A stretch of 64,000 nt of DNA from Alligator mississippiensis (Eukaryota > Chordata > Crocodylia > Alligatoridae). The stretch spans positions 51,065,434 through 51,129,433 of the forward strand of contig NC_081828.1 in NCBI RefSeq assembly GCF_030867095.1, in the 5' to 3' direction. The translations under genes were made by a program, and so were the position numbers. Shown piece by piece: positions 32,154 to 43,022 of this stretch. The first letter of the stretch is position 1, and each line of letters opens with the position of its first letter. The notes below the pieces were generated by a model, which saw only the letters and a list, made by a program, of their open reading frames with translations, was not told where the DNA came from and did not search any database.

Positions 32154-33204
32154 GTATCTCTGGCACTTCCTTTTTTAAATTTATTTTTTTGAGGGCTTAA
32201 CTTTGCAACTTTAACAACATGCTTTTAAACATGGAGGTAAGTGTGGCAGCTCTAGTTTTTAAAAAGGCAAATGGGGGTGAGGGGAGGGAAATCCTCTGTC
32301 AGGTCATATCATTTTGACATATGCATGGTTCATCAGCAAGATGGAACCTGGAGATAGACAGCATAACTTCCTATCCCTTGAGCTAATGGAGTCACTGATG
32401 ACAATTGTAAGTTATCATCCTCTGTGTTTGAGTAGTTAGTAGAGGGAGATGGGCTTCACAGAACACTTGGGAATTTTGTGTTTCATTCCAGGCTCAGGAG
32501 GGGAGTTGGCACAGCCTGTCCTGCCCTGCCCATTCCCTCCGAGCATTAATCCTTCTGCCCCATCCTTTCCAATCAGTCTTTGTTCCAGGCCTGTCCATTT
32601 TCTACTCCTGACTTCTCATCCCAAAACACTTGCCTTTACCTACTAAGACTGTCTACACTCCTCATGCTTCGTGTCTTACTGTTTCTGCCTTGCAAGTTCT
32701 AGTTTTATCCCTCCATGCTCTGTACCATTTGCAGTTCCTCAGCTTTTTTCTCCCCAGTCTCTTTGCCTTACTTCCAATCTCTGTCATATAACCCAACTTC
32801 CAATTTTTTTTTTGAGCCTGTGACACACTCTAGTCCACATCCCCATCTGCATTTCAACTGGGTAGTTCCCTCTTCCACCCTTCCTGGGCCCAGGAGGGTA
32901 TTCCTTTAAAGTGTAGTACAGACAAGCTCCCTAATGTCAGTTCAGACATGTAGAACAAGTAGAGATTGTAGAAAACTAAAACTGCTATTGCAGGGAAAGG
33001 TATGCTCTGACCTGGGATGGAGCTTGCCTATTGTGGAGGGAATCTTTTGAAAAATTAGCAGCTAAAATCTCAAGTGTTCTTTGGGAGAGGCAAGACTTCT
33101 TGTTGGTGATACTGGACCAACTGTGTGGTTGATCTGGTATCACAGCATGCTTCCTCAGGTCTATGGGAGAGAAGCAGACACAGCTCAACTATGCAGTTGG
33201 TCCA

Positions 33205-33299
<95 letters not shown>

Positions 33300-34189
33300 C
33301 CCCCCCTCATATTTCCCGGACAACCATGGCTGCAACATGCAGTGCTACCAAAACCTACATCCTTGGATTTGTGTAAAATGAGATTTTTCCAAAGGTTTAT
33401 AATTGTCTCGTTTGAATGGATTTTACAGGAACGGCAAGTGCCACATCCTAGGCACAAGCCCCATCCTCAAAGAAAAGGTCAACTGTTTCTTTTTGTTTTG
33501 TTCTTTAGAATGTGCAAAGCCACTAGTTTCCCCTCGTCTCGCTCTTGGAGGTACGGCTCTCGTTTTGGCTGAACTGCTAGGAAAGGTCTGGGGCAAGGGT
33601 GCAACAGAAGCAGTCTTAGCCATTCCCAAGACCCATTGTTTCAGCTGCCAGTCTTGAACTGTTGGGGCTATGTCTGCTGCCCATGCCAGTGATTAACAGT
33701 GTTCTTATCTTGGCTTGCACTATGGCAGGACCTTCAGAGAGGAAACGGTGCCCAAGGCGAATGCAAGGAAAGGGACCTTGGGGCAGTGGGTGGGTGCTTA
33801 GCTAGAGCAGAGGCATGAAGTTGGGAAGCAGGCAGGGTCGACTTGAACCCCTCAGTCAGGGGGGTTGAGCACAAGCTTTCGTAAGCACCGTGCTCCCTTG
33901 GTCGCAGGCACCTGCTGAAGGACGCAGGCTGCTCCTAACAGCTTGCACCCCTCTCAGTGGGTGTGTACAGTGCGGCTGGCTCCTGTCTCAGGCCCACCTG
34001 GCGCTATTTGCACAGTGTGCTTGGGCAAGGGGCTGCGGCTGTGCCATGGTCCCACGGGGGCAGGTTGGTTGTGGCTCCCAGCACCAGTCCCACTGGCCCC
34101 AAGGGGAGAAAACTGGTGGGAGGAGGGGAAGTAGAGTCCAGGCCTGGGCCCCGTCTCCTGCTCTGAGTCTGGCCTTATGCAGGTGCTCT
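32154..34189. other. Upstream flank of FAM20B
   Basis: Pyrimidine-rich in part (about 32480-32850), with a pure (CA)n at 33210-33297. The sequence becomes GC-rich toward the promoter. I find no exon of a neighbour gene. Confidence 0.4.
33210..33297. repeat. (CA)n microsatellite, 88 bp, then a C run
   Basis: About 44 perfect CA units followed by a run of C to 33306. It lies about 900 bases upstream of the CpG island. Confidence 0.95.
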
Positions 34190-34509
34190 AGTGCCAGCCT
34201 GAAGTCCTGCCCCTGCGCGCGGGATCAACGCACGGCGCCTCACCCCGGGCAGCGCCCAGGCCCCAGCAGGCAGGGGGTTAATGGGGACGAGCTTCCCCCA
34301 CGTCAGCCCCGGCAAGGAGAGAGTTAAATTGGGCGTCCTCCTATTGGCCGACGGGCCACGGTGCCGTGCGATTAGCCGGAAGCTCTCGAAGCCGCTCCAC
34401 TGGCTGGGAGCTGGCCTATCAAGGGACGCGCCAGGCTCTGTCGGGGAGCCGCGCGCGGCTATTGGGCGTGAGGCGCGCGTGGGGCGGTGGCCCGGCTGCA
34501 GGGGGCGGG

Positions 34510-34580
34510 GCCGCGGGCTGGCGGCGCCGGCGGCACCATGTTGTGCGGCGCGCGGGGCGGGAGTGGGGGCGCCGCGCGCG
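34510..34580 (+). other. FAM20B: Probable FAM20B exon 1 (5' UTR), 3' end
   Basis: The CpG island contains a strong donor GTGAGT at 34581-34586 after a GC-rich stretch. FAM20B has a separate 5' exon in other vertebrates, and the coding start lies in the next exon 11 kb away. The start site is not visible, so only the 3' edge is placed. The exon has an ATG at 34538 that may open an upstream ORF. Confidence 0.55.
34538..34580 (+). promoter_or_regulatory. Possible upstream ORF spanning exons 1 and 2
   Basis: ATG at 34538 (context GGCACCATGT) gives 14 codons and one base before the donor. If spliced to the likely acceptor at 45826, the frame ends at TGA 45867-45869, making a 28-codon ORF that stops about 110 bases before the FAM20B ATG. 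The frame depends on the predicted splice sites. Confidence 0.35.
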
Positions 34581-36899
34581 GTGAGTAGGTGCGGGGGGCC
34601 GGGCCGGGCCGGGCTGGGGCCGCTCGGCGGGGACCGGCGGCTCCAGCGCGCCCGCGGGCGGAGGTGGCGTCCCCTGGGCGGGGGGAGGCTCGGCCCCGCC
34701 CCGGGAGGGGGAAACTGAGGCACTGCGCGTCCCGGCCCGGCCTGCGGCTCCTTCCTCTGCTCGCGGTTCTCGGGCCCCGCGAGCCCTGGTCGTGTCGCGC
34801 CCAGCGCCGCCCCCTCTTTTGACGACCCTGGCTCGCGTCCTCGCTTCATGTCGGAAGCGCCAGGGCCCCCAGCGCCAGCGCCGGCCCCTGAGGGCCCCTC
34901 TGCGGAGCGCCTCGCCCGGAAGCCGTCGGGCCTCCAGGGTCTCGCCGCAGACCGTAGGGCTCTTTCCACGCCCTGCTGGGCCAAAGAAGCATCCTCCTTG
35001 CCATGTGCCCAGCGGTTCTTGTCCTCTTGAGGAAGTGGTTGCAGTTTGTGCGGCCGGCCCACAGACAGGCAGGCTCAAAGGTAGCCCCTGCGAGCGAGCA
35101 TGAGTGCTCCTGGGATTGTTGGCCACGCCTGTCACACAAGGTGCGGATTTGACGCGTGAGGGGTTGTCTTCTTCCTCAGCCCGGCTAGCCCGGATCGTCC
35201 CCAGTCTGTGTAAACCCACAGGACGCCACTGAAGTCAGTGGGTCCCCGCTGCCGAGCTGTGCTAGCAGAAGCTCTGGCCCTGTTTGCGTGTTGACAGGTG
35301 TGAGCAAGTGGCCGACTCATACCAATGGAGGCCCCAGTCCTGCTGCCAGCCCCACATGGGCAGGCTTTACTAGCAGTTCGCAGGAGGAAGCTTGAATCTT
35401 GCAATATGGTTTTAGCTTGGAAACAACCTGGTATCCTGTTTCAGGTGTCTCCCAAGTCAAACTTACTTGCTTTACTGACAAAGCAAGATTTATTTTTCAC
35501 ATGCAAACCATGGGCATAAGGAAGCAAGGCGGGTCCGGTTCTGGTTTGCAGGTCATCCATAGCTAAGCTCTGATGCAGGATCAGCTGACCTGGGTCTGTG
35601 GGTTACTGACTGTTCCCCTCTCCCTTCCTTTGAGCCTGATGGAACCAACGGGTTTGTCACATGCTAGGGTCGGGTTTGTTATTACTTGAGGTCAGATAGG
35701 TTTTCAGATTTTAGCTTGGCTTTTGGGGGCATCTTTTTGCTCATCAACCGAATGAACTTGATCATGAAGTGAGCCCTGTACCGAGAAGAGAATGCATGCC
35801 ATTTGCTGTGATGAAGCTTCTGCACTTTGTGTCCCTGTCTGCTGTAGACTTCCTTTGTATATTGTGGTTACAGTAGTAATCACAGTAATAGCAGCAGTGG
35901 GAGCTGTAACTTGTTTTAAAAAAAAACAGAAAACATGCTGGCAGTTCCTGACATTTTTACCATGGCAGGTTTAGATGACCCAGTAGTTGAGATGCTTTGT
36001 GACCATGAATAATGTGGGTACATGTAGGGTACGACTTCCATTTTGGTCACTAGTTGTCCAGTGTATAGTGGCTGGCAAAGCCCTGCCATACGCAGCTGGA
36101 ATCAGGGAAGCATTCTGCTTCATGAGGGCAGATGTGTAATTCTCCAGGACATTCAGTGGGCAATAACATATAGCTCATGTGTCCCTAGAGGTAAATGTTA
36201 CTTTTCCATCCAGAACCACGTAGCCCTCCCATTGATTTCAGCGGGTCTTCAGAGATGGATCTTCTCTGCATATTTTAGTGCTAAGATGCCTCTGTCTTCT
36301 CAGAATTCTACTTCCTTGGGTCTGTATAAGGCATGTGCATCTTAGCAGGTCTTATGATGTGATCATATTTGGATGGAGAACATTATGAAGCTGCTGGTCC
36401 TCATCCACAGCTAGCTTAATGTGTTGAAGATTTGCCCAGGACATCGCTCACTTGGGCTGACTTCTGGGCCCACCCCCAGTCTCAGGGGTTCAAAACTATA
36501 CTTTGTATATCCAGGAGAGTGCCCTAATCTCCAAGCTTTGGGGCACATGGCTGTGAGGCAGACCGCCCTCTTATTTTGTTGAAGTTGCCCCACTGAACAG
36601 CCAAGTGAGAGAGAATCACAAGGTCAAAAGGAGAGCAGACAAGAGGATGCATGCCCTGGGAGGGAGGGAGCTCTAGGTTCCAGCCCTTGCTTCCAAGGTT
36701 GTTCATAGACTTTATCCAGTACTAACAGCAATGTATATTCAGGTCATGTTACTATAAGTTATGGCAATATCTTGCTTTAGTAACAGGGGCAGGAACTTAC
36801 ACTGATGCAACTTCATTAGGCAAGTGGGAGGGAACTCTGGCCTGACATGCACAGGGTGAGTTTAAAACAAATCGCTTGTCAATCAGGAAGCTCACTTGA

Positions 36900-37141
36900 T
36901 GCTGTGGTGCCTCTACCCATTCATTAATGCACAGTAGTTACTGCACATGTAATTTAGCATTTAATGAAGTACTAACTAAATGGGTAGTAATTAGAATTAC
37001 TGTGCAGTAGCGCTGGCAAATGCCTTTTTAGTGAGACTACTGTGCTGTAGCGTATTAGCACTGTCCGTGGTGTGACGCGCTACTTCACAGTGTTATTAGG
37101 CTACTGCGCATTAAGCATCTCATGTAGATGCACCCCGTAAT
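36900..37141. repeat. Diverged repeat with short inverted blocks
   Basis: CTACCCATT near 36913 and its complement ATGGGTAG near 36980 frame a stretch rich in TAATGCACAGTAGTTACTGC-type text that recurs in the next 100 bases. It looks like a non-autonomous transposon, but the ends are not clear. Confidence 0.3.
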
Positions 37142-37346
37142 TTCTTTACAATTTGAACGTTCAGGGTCTAGAACAGACTCTCCTCATAGAGGTAGTACAA
37201 TCACCTACCCTGGAGATTTTTAAAAAACAACTGGACATGCACCTTGCTGCGGTCATCTGACTTCAGCAGTCTTTCCTACCCAAATGCAGGGGGGCTGGAC
37301 CTGATGATTTCATGAAGTCCCTTCTAGCCCCTAACATCTATGAATT
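37142..37346 (+). mobile_element. CR1 3'-end fragment
   Basis: Has the CR1 tail order: a block near 37205, then GGACCTGATGATTTCATGAA, then GTCCCTTCTAGCCCCTAACA and an ATCTATGA terminal repeat. Confidence 0.8.
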
Positions 37347-39990
37347 AATCTTTGCTCCAAACCCTGGTGCCCACTCCTTCCTATTAGGGATTTTGGGCCA
37401 TGCTTTCCAAGAGGTCTTGGCTGCATGAAGCTGCTCTGTGATGAGGCCTGCCACTCAATGCAGTGCAGTCTGGCCATCCATTCCAGCAGTTTCAAACCCC
37501 AGGTAGAGCCCCCTGTGGATCTTTATGCAGTTTTCCCAATGACTGTAATGCAAAATATACAAACATCAGTAGAAGCAAAGGCTGACTTCCTCCCTGCTAG
37601 GGCAGCATCCATCATCTTGGGCTAGACTGAGGTTCCCACCCTCTTGCTTGTTCTCTTGTGCCAAGGTTATGTTCTCACTCAGCTGGGCTACTGGATAGCC
37701 TCAACAGAAAGTTTTTCCTCAGTATTATTTGGCTTGTGATCTTGGAATTATGTGAATGTTCTGTCAGTTGAGAGGTTTATCTTTTAAATCCCCTTGTGGT
37801 AGTAGTGAACTTAGAACTTAGGTCTTCTGAGTTTCTGTTGTTCTGGGGTGCTGCCTTAACCACTGGGCTATTGGGCAGAAGGTAGGTAGTATTAGCACTA
37901 TTATTACTCTGGTGTCTGTTCAGTGTTAAAGAGTTGCTAGTGGATCCTTTTGGCCTTTTACAGTTTTGGAGGTTTACACTTGATGTCTGTGCTTCCATGG
38001 TAAAGCTGAACAGCAACACAAAATGAAAATGGGCTCAGATGCTTCCATGGCAGTAGTGAAGCATGTCTGAGCATGCACAATAGGAACAAACTTAGGCACA
38101 AAGAGTGAAACTGTAGCTGCATAAGGCATGTAGGTATGTACACACAATTCAGGCTGTTACATGAGATATAAAGTGAAATATTTTTGTGCGACTTGGATGC
38201 CTAAAAACTGCATGAGTGGCACAGACTGGTCTTAGCAATGAAATGGATTTCCTCTATTAAGTGCCTGTTCCTGGTGGAGGCATTGGAAAGTATTTCATAA
38301 AGGAAAAATTCTAGCAAAGAGAATGCCTTGGAGAAGAGCCTGTTACAGAGTAAGAGATATGAGCAACACTGAAGAGATGCGTTCAGCAGACCTGTAACAC
38401 TAGATCACTAGGGTACTCCACACCAGTCCCCAAATTAAAAGAGAAGTAGTAACAGCACAAACCTGAAACTGCTCAGATAATATCTGTGGGAGTATGGGAA
38501 TGGCAGAAACCTAAGCTGATGAGATCGTATTGAGAGGGGGAGAGGAGCTAAGCCACCAATCAGGCCTACCAGAATAGGGAGACACCAAGAGAAAATGCTC
38601 TAAACTGCCATTTCCATTGCAATTGGTCTTTATGGCTTTTCTAAAAGATTCTACAAGATTTTTCTTCATATTTTCTGTGACAAACCTTACGGTCTTCTTT
38701 CTAGGGCCCTCGGGCATAAACCAGGACACATTTATAAATAGCTATAAAATTTATTTATTCCTAGACCTTCAATTTAGCTATGAAATTCTTGGGCTGGCTG
38801 GCCCTCTCCCTGACCTAACATTTCTCTTCCTTGGAAATCCTGATTACTAGGTGAACATTCATAAAATGTATCCAGACACCATTGTGCTAGGCACCTTGTA
38901 AGTGTCTATAAAGATAATTTGGGTCCTTTCCTTGAAATGTATGTGTTGCTGCCTTCTAGACATGGTTCTTTTTTAACTTTTCAGGGTGCAGAATAGGCTC
39001 TTTAATTGTGTTCCGCTGCTTACAGTATAGAGTGCACTTCTGGTAGACGGAGCTGAGCTGGCATGAAGGTGCTCTTCCATTGCTGGACTTTCAGCTTTTA
39101 GTGGTACGAGTGGACTACATTTCACCAACAAAAGGGCAAAGGGATGTTTCAAAGAGGAGAATCCTGGCTACAGTGTGTTGCAACAGCTCCTGGCTGTCAG
39201 TTTGATGAAAGGGATGGTATTGCTGCTATGTGGTTTAAATAGGAATATTTTGCTTTGCCTTGTTGACTGGTTTTTACATGCTGTGATAGTTTTATTTAAT
39301 AAGTGAGTGGGCATACATTAGTTGAGACATTTGTGTGTGTGTATGTAGTGTGCATTGATGTCTTAGAAATGCTATAATTTAGTTGTGAGGTTAGGAGGGT
39401 TTGATATTTGCAAACAACACAGAACCAGCCAGGACCAGAGCTGAAATCCATTAGAAAATACCTCAAGGGAGATTAGGAAAAAGTAACAAGGATCCCTTGT
39501 ATATGCCTAGCCACCTTGTTGTAATATTAAAAAAAAGGCATGTGCTTCTATTTTTTTTATGCAATGAAGGATGTTTCTGTGCTGTCCTTGATGTGCAGGT
39601 GGAGTTTGCTTGGGTAATAAAGCTCTTTGGACTATGCCTTTGTAGAAGAGCTGTTGGAGATAAGAAAGCTGAGTGAAAAGGCTGTTCAGCGAGCCCCTGA
39701 TTCTTTGAAGCAAAGGAACAAGAGAGCACCTTCTCCTGAAAGTAAGGGCAACAAATTTGCCAGAAATTTGCTAGCCAGAGGCCAATATGAAATATGAAGG
39801 GGGCCAGAGGAAGGCCATAATGAAGCCTGGCTTCATTCCAGTCAAAAAAGAAGAAAGTGTTATCAGCAGACCCTACATAGTGATCAGTTTTCTAGTCTCT
39901 GGTTTGTATGTGCTTAAAAGACAGGGGACTTCATGTTCAAGGGGAAAACCAGCAAGACTGAGCTATCAGTGCCTTTTGGTTGTTCTAAAG

Positions 39991-40327
39991 CAACGTTTCT
40001 CAACCTGTGGGTTGTGACCCAAAAGTGGGTCATAAGAACATATGAAAAAGTTGCAGACAAACTTTAAAAATGGATCAACACATTTTAAAAATGGATTCTG
40101 TTTTAGAGGAGAAAAATGTGGGAAACTGGCTTTTCCCTTGCAGGCTGACGAAGTTCCAGCCTGTGAGGTGATGCTTGGGGCCCCCCAGGCTCCACACACC
40201 CACCCCCTGCCTTACATGCTGGGACCTGGAGGTGGGGGGCAGCGGGTCAGGAATGAAGGGCACTGGGTCGGGACTGGCCATCAGTGTTTACAAATGGGTT
40301 CTGGTACAAAAAAGTTGAGAACCACTG
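39991..40327 (+). mobile_element. hAT non-autonomous element, copy A
   Basis: 337 bp, from CAACGTTTCTCAACC to GTTGAGAACCACTG, with 8-bp flanks TTCTAAAG (39983-39990) and TTCTAAGG (40328-40335), 7 of 8 equal. It shares its whole text with copy B at 40515-40851 in the opposite orientation. Confidence 0.88.
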
Positions 40328-40514
40328 TTCTAAGGGATGAAGCAATGCAGGTTCTTGGCTGCTCTGTTGCTCTGCCTTATTTTTGCTGAATCTACAGGCC
40401 ATTTCTTGCTCTCTCTTGTCTTTGGATTTCTGAGACTCTCATCTATTTGATTCTTATTCCAGGATTACTGCTCAGATCTACTTTGCCCCCTCTCTCTGTT
40501 AGTATGCCCTAAGG

Positions 40515-40851
40515 CAGTGGTTCTCAACCTTTTTTGTACCAGGACCCATTTGTAAACATCAATTGCCCCTCCCGACCCAGTGCCCCTCACTCCTGACCCA
40601 TTCCCCCCGCCCCCAGTATGTAAGGCAGGTGGTGGGTGTGTGGGACAGGGTGGGGTGTGTGTGTGGTGTGGGAGGGCCCCAAGCAACATCTTGTAGGCTG
40701 GAACTCTGCCAGCCTGCAAGGGAAAAGCCACAGTTTCCCATGGTTTTTCTCTTTTTTTAAAGGAGAATCCATTTTTAAAGTTTGTTTGCAACCCTTTCAT
40801 ATATTCTTGTGACTCACTTTTGGGTTGCGACCCACAGGTTGAGAAATGGTG
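40515..40851 (-). mobile_element. hAT non-autonomous element, copy B (inverted)
   Basis: 337 bp, from CAGTGGTTCTCAACC to GGTTGAGAAATGGTG, with flanks CCCTAAGG (40507-40514) and CCCTGAGG (40852-40859), 7 of 8 equal. Same length as copy A and its reverse complement in content, but with a different target duplication, so the two are separate insertions. Confidence 0.88.
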
Positions 40852-42563
40852 CCCTGAGGCACTGTCCTTGGTCTGATACCACCTCTACCCTGACTCAGAT
40901 CTACCTTGCCAGACTCACAGGTCTTTTTTCTCAAGCTGCTTCTCCATGCTCTGAAGCCCTTTCAATCAAATGTGATTCACACTAAGCTTCTGATTGTATC
41001 TCCTAAACCCCCTTCTCACTATTGCTATTCACTATCCTCCCCTGTCACCCAGGCCTCTAATTTTAGATAGACTCCACTCTTTCCCATTGCCATACATCCA
41101 ATCTGTTGTCAAACCACGCTACATCTTTCTCTACAGTTCACGGACAATCCAGTCTGTCGTCTTGGTTCCTTGAGATAGAATGATATAGGTATTGATCATA
41201 TGTTGCCTTGCAACCCAGTTCAGTTGGAATGCAGCATCCAAAACCCTCTGTTTGTCTGCCACTTGGTCTATATTACTCCATTCAGATCACACCAGTCTCC
41301 CAGTAGCCTAGCAAATTACTTTCAGTTCTTGTTCTCACTTTTTGAGATCTGGACAATCCTGTGCAGTCTGTCTCTGCTCTTGTTTCTTTTTGTAAACCAC
41401 CTTGTTGAGTGATTGCCACCTGGGGTCTGTGTACCAGTGGTGGTCTTTAAGCCACAGTCAGTTGCCTAAGGACCACACCCTGTCGATCCTCTCTTCCCCT
41501 GCACTTTGTAGGTACAAGTTTGCTAAGGACGCACTGTGGTCCAGTAAAAATGTGGAGGGTTGACTGCGGTCTGTTCTTTTATGCAGTGGTTGCTTCACAG
41601 TGCCTTTAGTTTATTCCTCCTACTTCTATCTTCTGTGCTGCTCTTCATATATCAGAACAACCTTTCTAGTTTTCATCATCTTCAAACCCACTTCTTCCAA
41701 AATGCAGGTGTTATCCTGTATCTGTATAATGCTGTTATTGCCATCTGTAATGTAAAACAGAAACAAACCCTTGCATTGTCAGTATTTTCCGGTTCCCCCA
41801 GTGTGATCTGTGTGTGGTGACGTTCCCCAGGAAGGGAATTTGTTTTGTACAGCAACAAACATAAGGTTGGTATTTAAAAAATAAATAGAGTCTTCCCAGT
41901 TAGTCTGCGAAATCCCTTACATTGCAATTTGGGTGTGTTATGTTTGTTAAGGGAAGCAGCTGATGACTCATTTCAGTAGCTGTATGTGTAAGAAGTCAGG
42001 TCGGTCTCTTACCTATTTAAAGCTGCAGAGGACACAAACTAAAATATGAATTTAGTCTGAACATCAAGATGTACAAAAAGTCAGAAAAATGGTATGGCTT
42101 GAGAGGAGAAATCCTGATGGTAGTGGTCAGTGGTGATTTCTATGAGGGAAGTCACCAAAATGCTTTGTATCACATACTTTCTTTAGGATTAATGTTTTTG
42201 CCAGATGTTATTTACACAGATATATTTCTTACAGCCAGAAGTTTCCTCTGAAGCTGCTACACTCAAGGTCATTAAATTTGAGCCTCAGTTAGGTCTCTGT
42301 AGTAGCTGTTTTGTTAAGGATCCTATTTACCTGAATGGCTTCTGTTATTGACTGTATTTCACACAGACACAGCATTAGATAAAACATTATGAAGAATAAC
42401 TTATTTTTTAACAACTTCCTTATTAAACCCAAAATATTTCAAACTTGGGTGATTAAATTTAGTTGTGTATATAAATCAAGCTGTCCAACTGGCAGCCTGC
42501 AGGCCACAAAGGGTTAAGTTGCAGCTCCCAGGTTTCCACCTGGCTGCTCCCCCCCCCCATCTG

Positions 42564-42789
42564 ATGTGACGCCACGCCAGCGAACAAGCTGTGTCACCCA
42601 TCTCCCTGGAGAACATCTGTCCAAACTTCCTTGGACACTTTCTTTAAGAAAGCAGACAAGACTCCAGAAAAACCTGCAGCCAAGGCTCCTGAGAAGACTC
42701 CAGCCAAGAACCCTTTAAAAAGTCCAACCAAGAGCCCTTCAAAAAGTCCAGCAAAGTCACCTCAAAGAAGTCCTTCCAAATCAATATGA
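42564..42789 (+). pseudogene. C-terminus of a Tigger/pogo-like transposase
   Basis: After a TGA at 42562 the frame is open for about 74 codons to TGA 42787-42789. It encodes QTSLDTFFKKADKTPEK, then repeats of the KTPEK/KSPTK/KSPSK type, ending in SKSI. The QxxLxxFF core is a PCNA-interacting-box pattern, and pogo/Tigger transposases are known to carry such a motif near the C-terminus followed by a low-complexity basic tail. The Tigger-type terminal repeat lies about 230 bases further on (43022). The DDE and DNA-binding parts are absent. Confidence 0.6.
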
Positions 42790-43022
42790 TTGCTGTTTAC
42801 AATATACATACATTAATGTAGTTATATTACTGATCTACAATTGATCAAGTACAAAATTCTGTGTTATTTTTGGTGAAAACAGGTTATTGAGCCTTGGTTC
42901 AGGAACCAATCCCCCCATTTATAACATTGTTTCTTATGAGAAAATTTGTTCCGAGTTACAAGGTTTCAACTTAAGACACAGTTTTCAGGAACCAATTGTG
43001 TCCTAAGTCCAAGGACTGCCTG
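42790..43022 (+). mobile_element. Tc1/mariner (Tigger-like) 3' end with terminal repeat
   Basis: The 3' edge, read inward, is CAGGCAGTCCTTGGACTTAG, which fits a Tigger-type terminal repeat, and it is followed by TA (43023-43024), the expected target dinucleotide. The 5' end of the element is not found. Confidence 0.7.

Larger units (their letters stand above)
34190..34960 (+). promoter_or_regulatory. FAM20B: CpG-island promoter of FAM20B
   Basis: Dense CpG with several promoter motifs: an inverted CCAAT (CTATTGG, about 34341), an ETS-type core CCGGAAG (about 34376-34382), GC boxes (GGGGCGG, GGGGGCGGGG about 34481-34510) and a second ATTGGG (about 34460). No TATA box is seen, as usual for a housekeeping gene. 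It lies upstream of the first FAM20B coding exon on the same strand. I saw no evidence that it also drives a gene on the - strand. Confidence 0.75.

Noticed and set aside
33081..33572. Frame with a long His-Thr run
   Set aside because: It is only the translation of the (CA)n microsatellite.
34175..35062. Long open frame (295 codons) on the - strand over the CpG island
   Set aside because: Pro/Arg/Ala-rich and low in structure, as random frames in CpG islands are. No domain, no start context, and overlapping frames exist on both strands.
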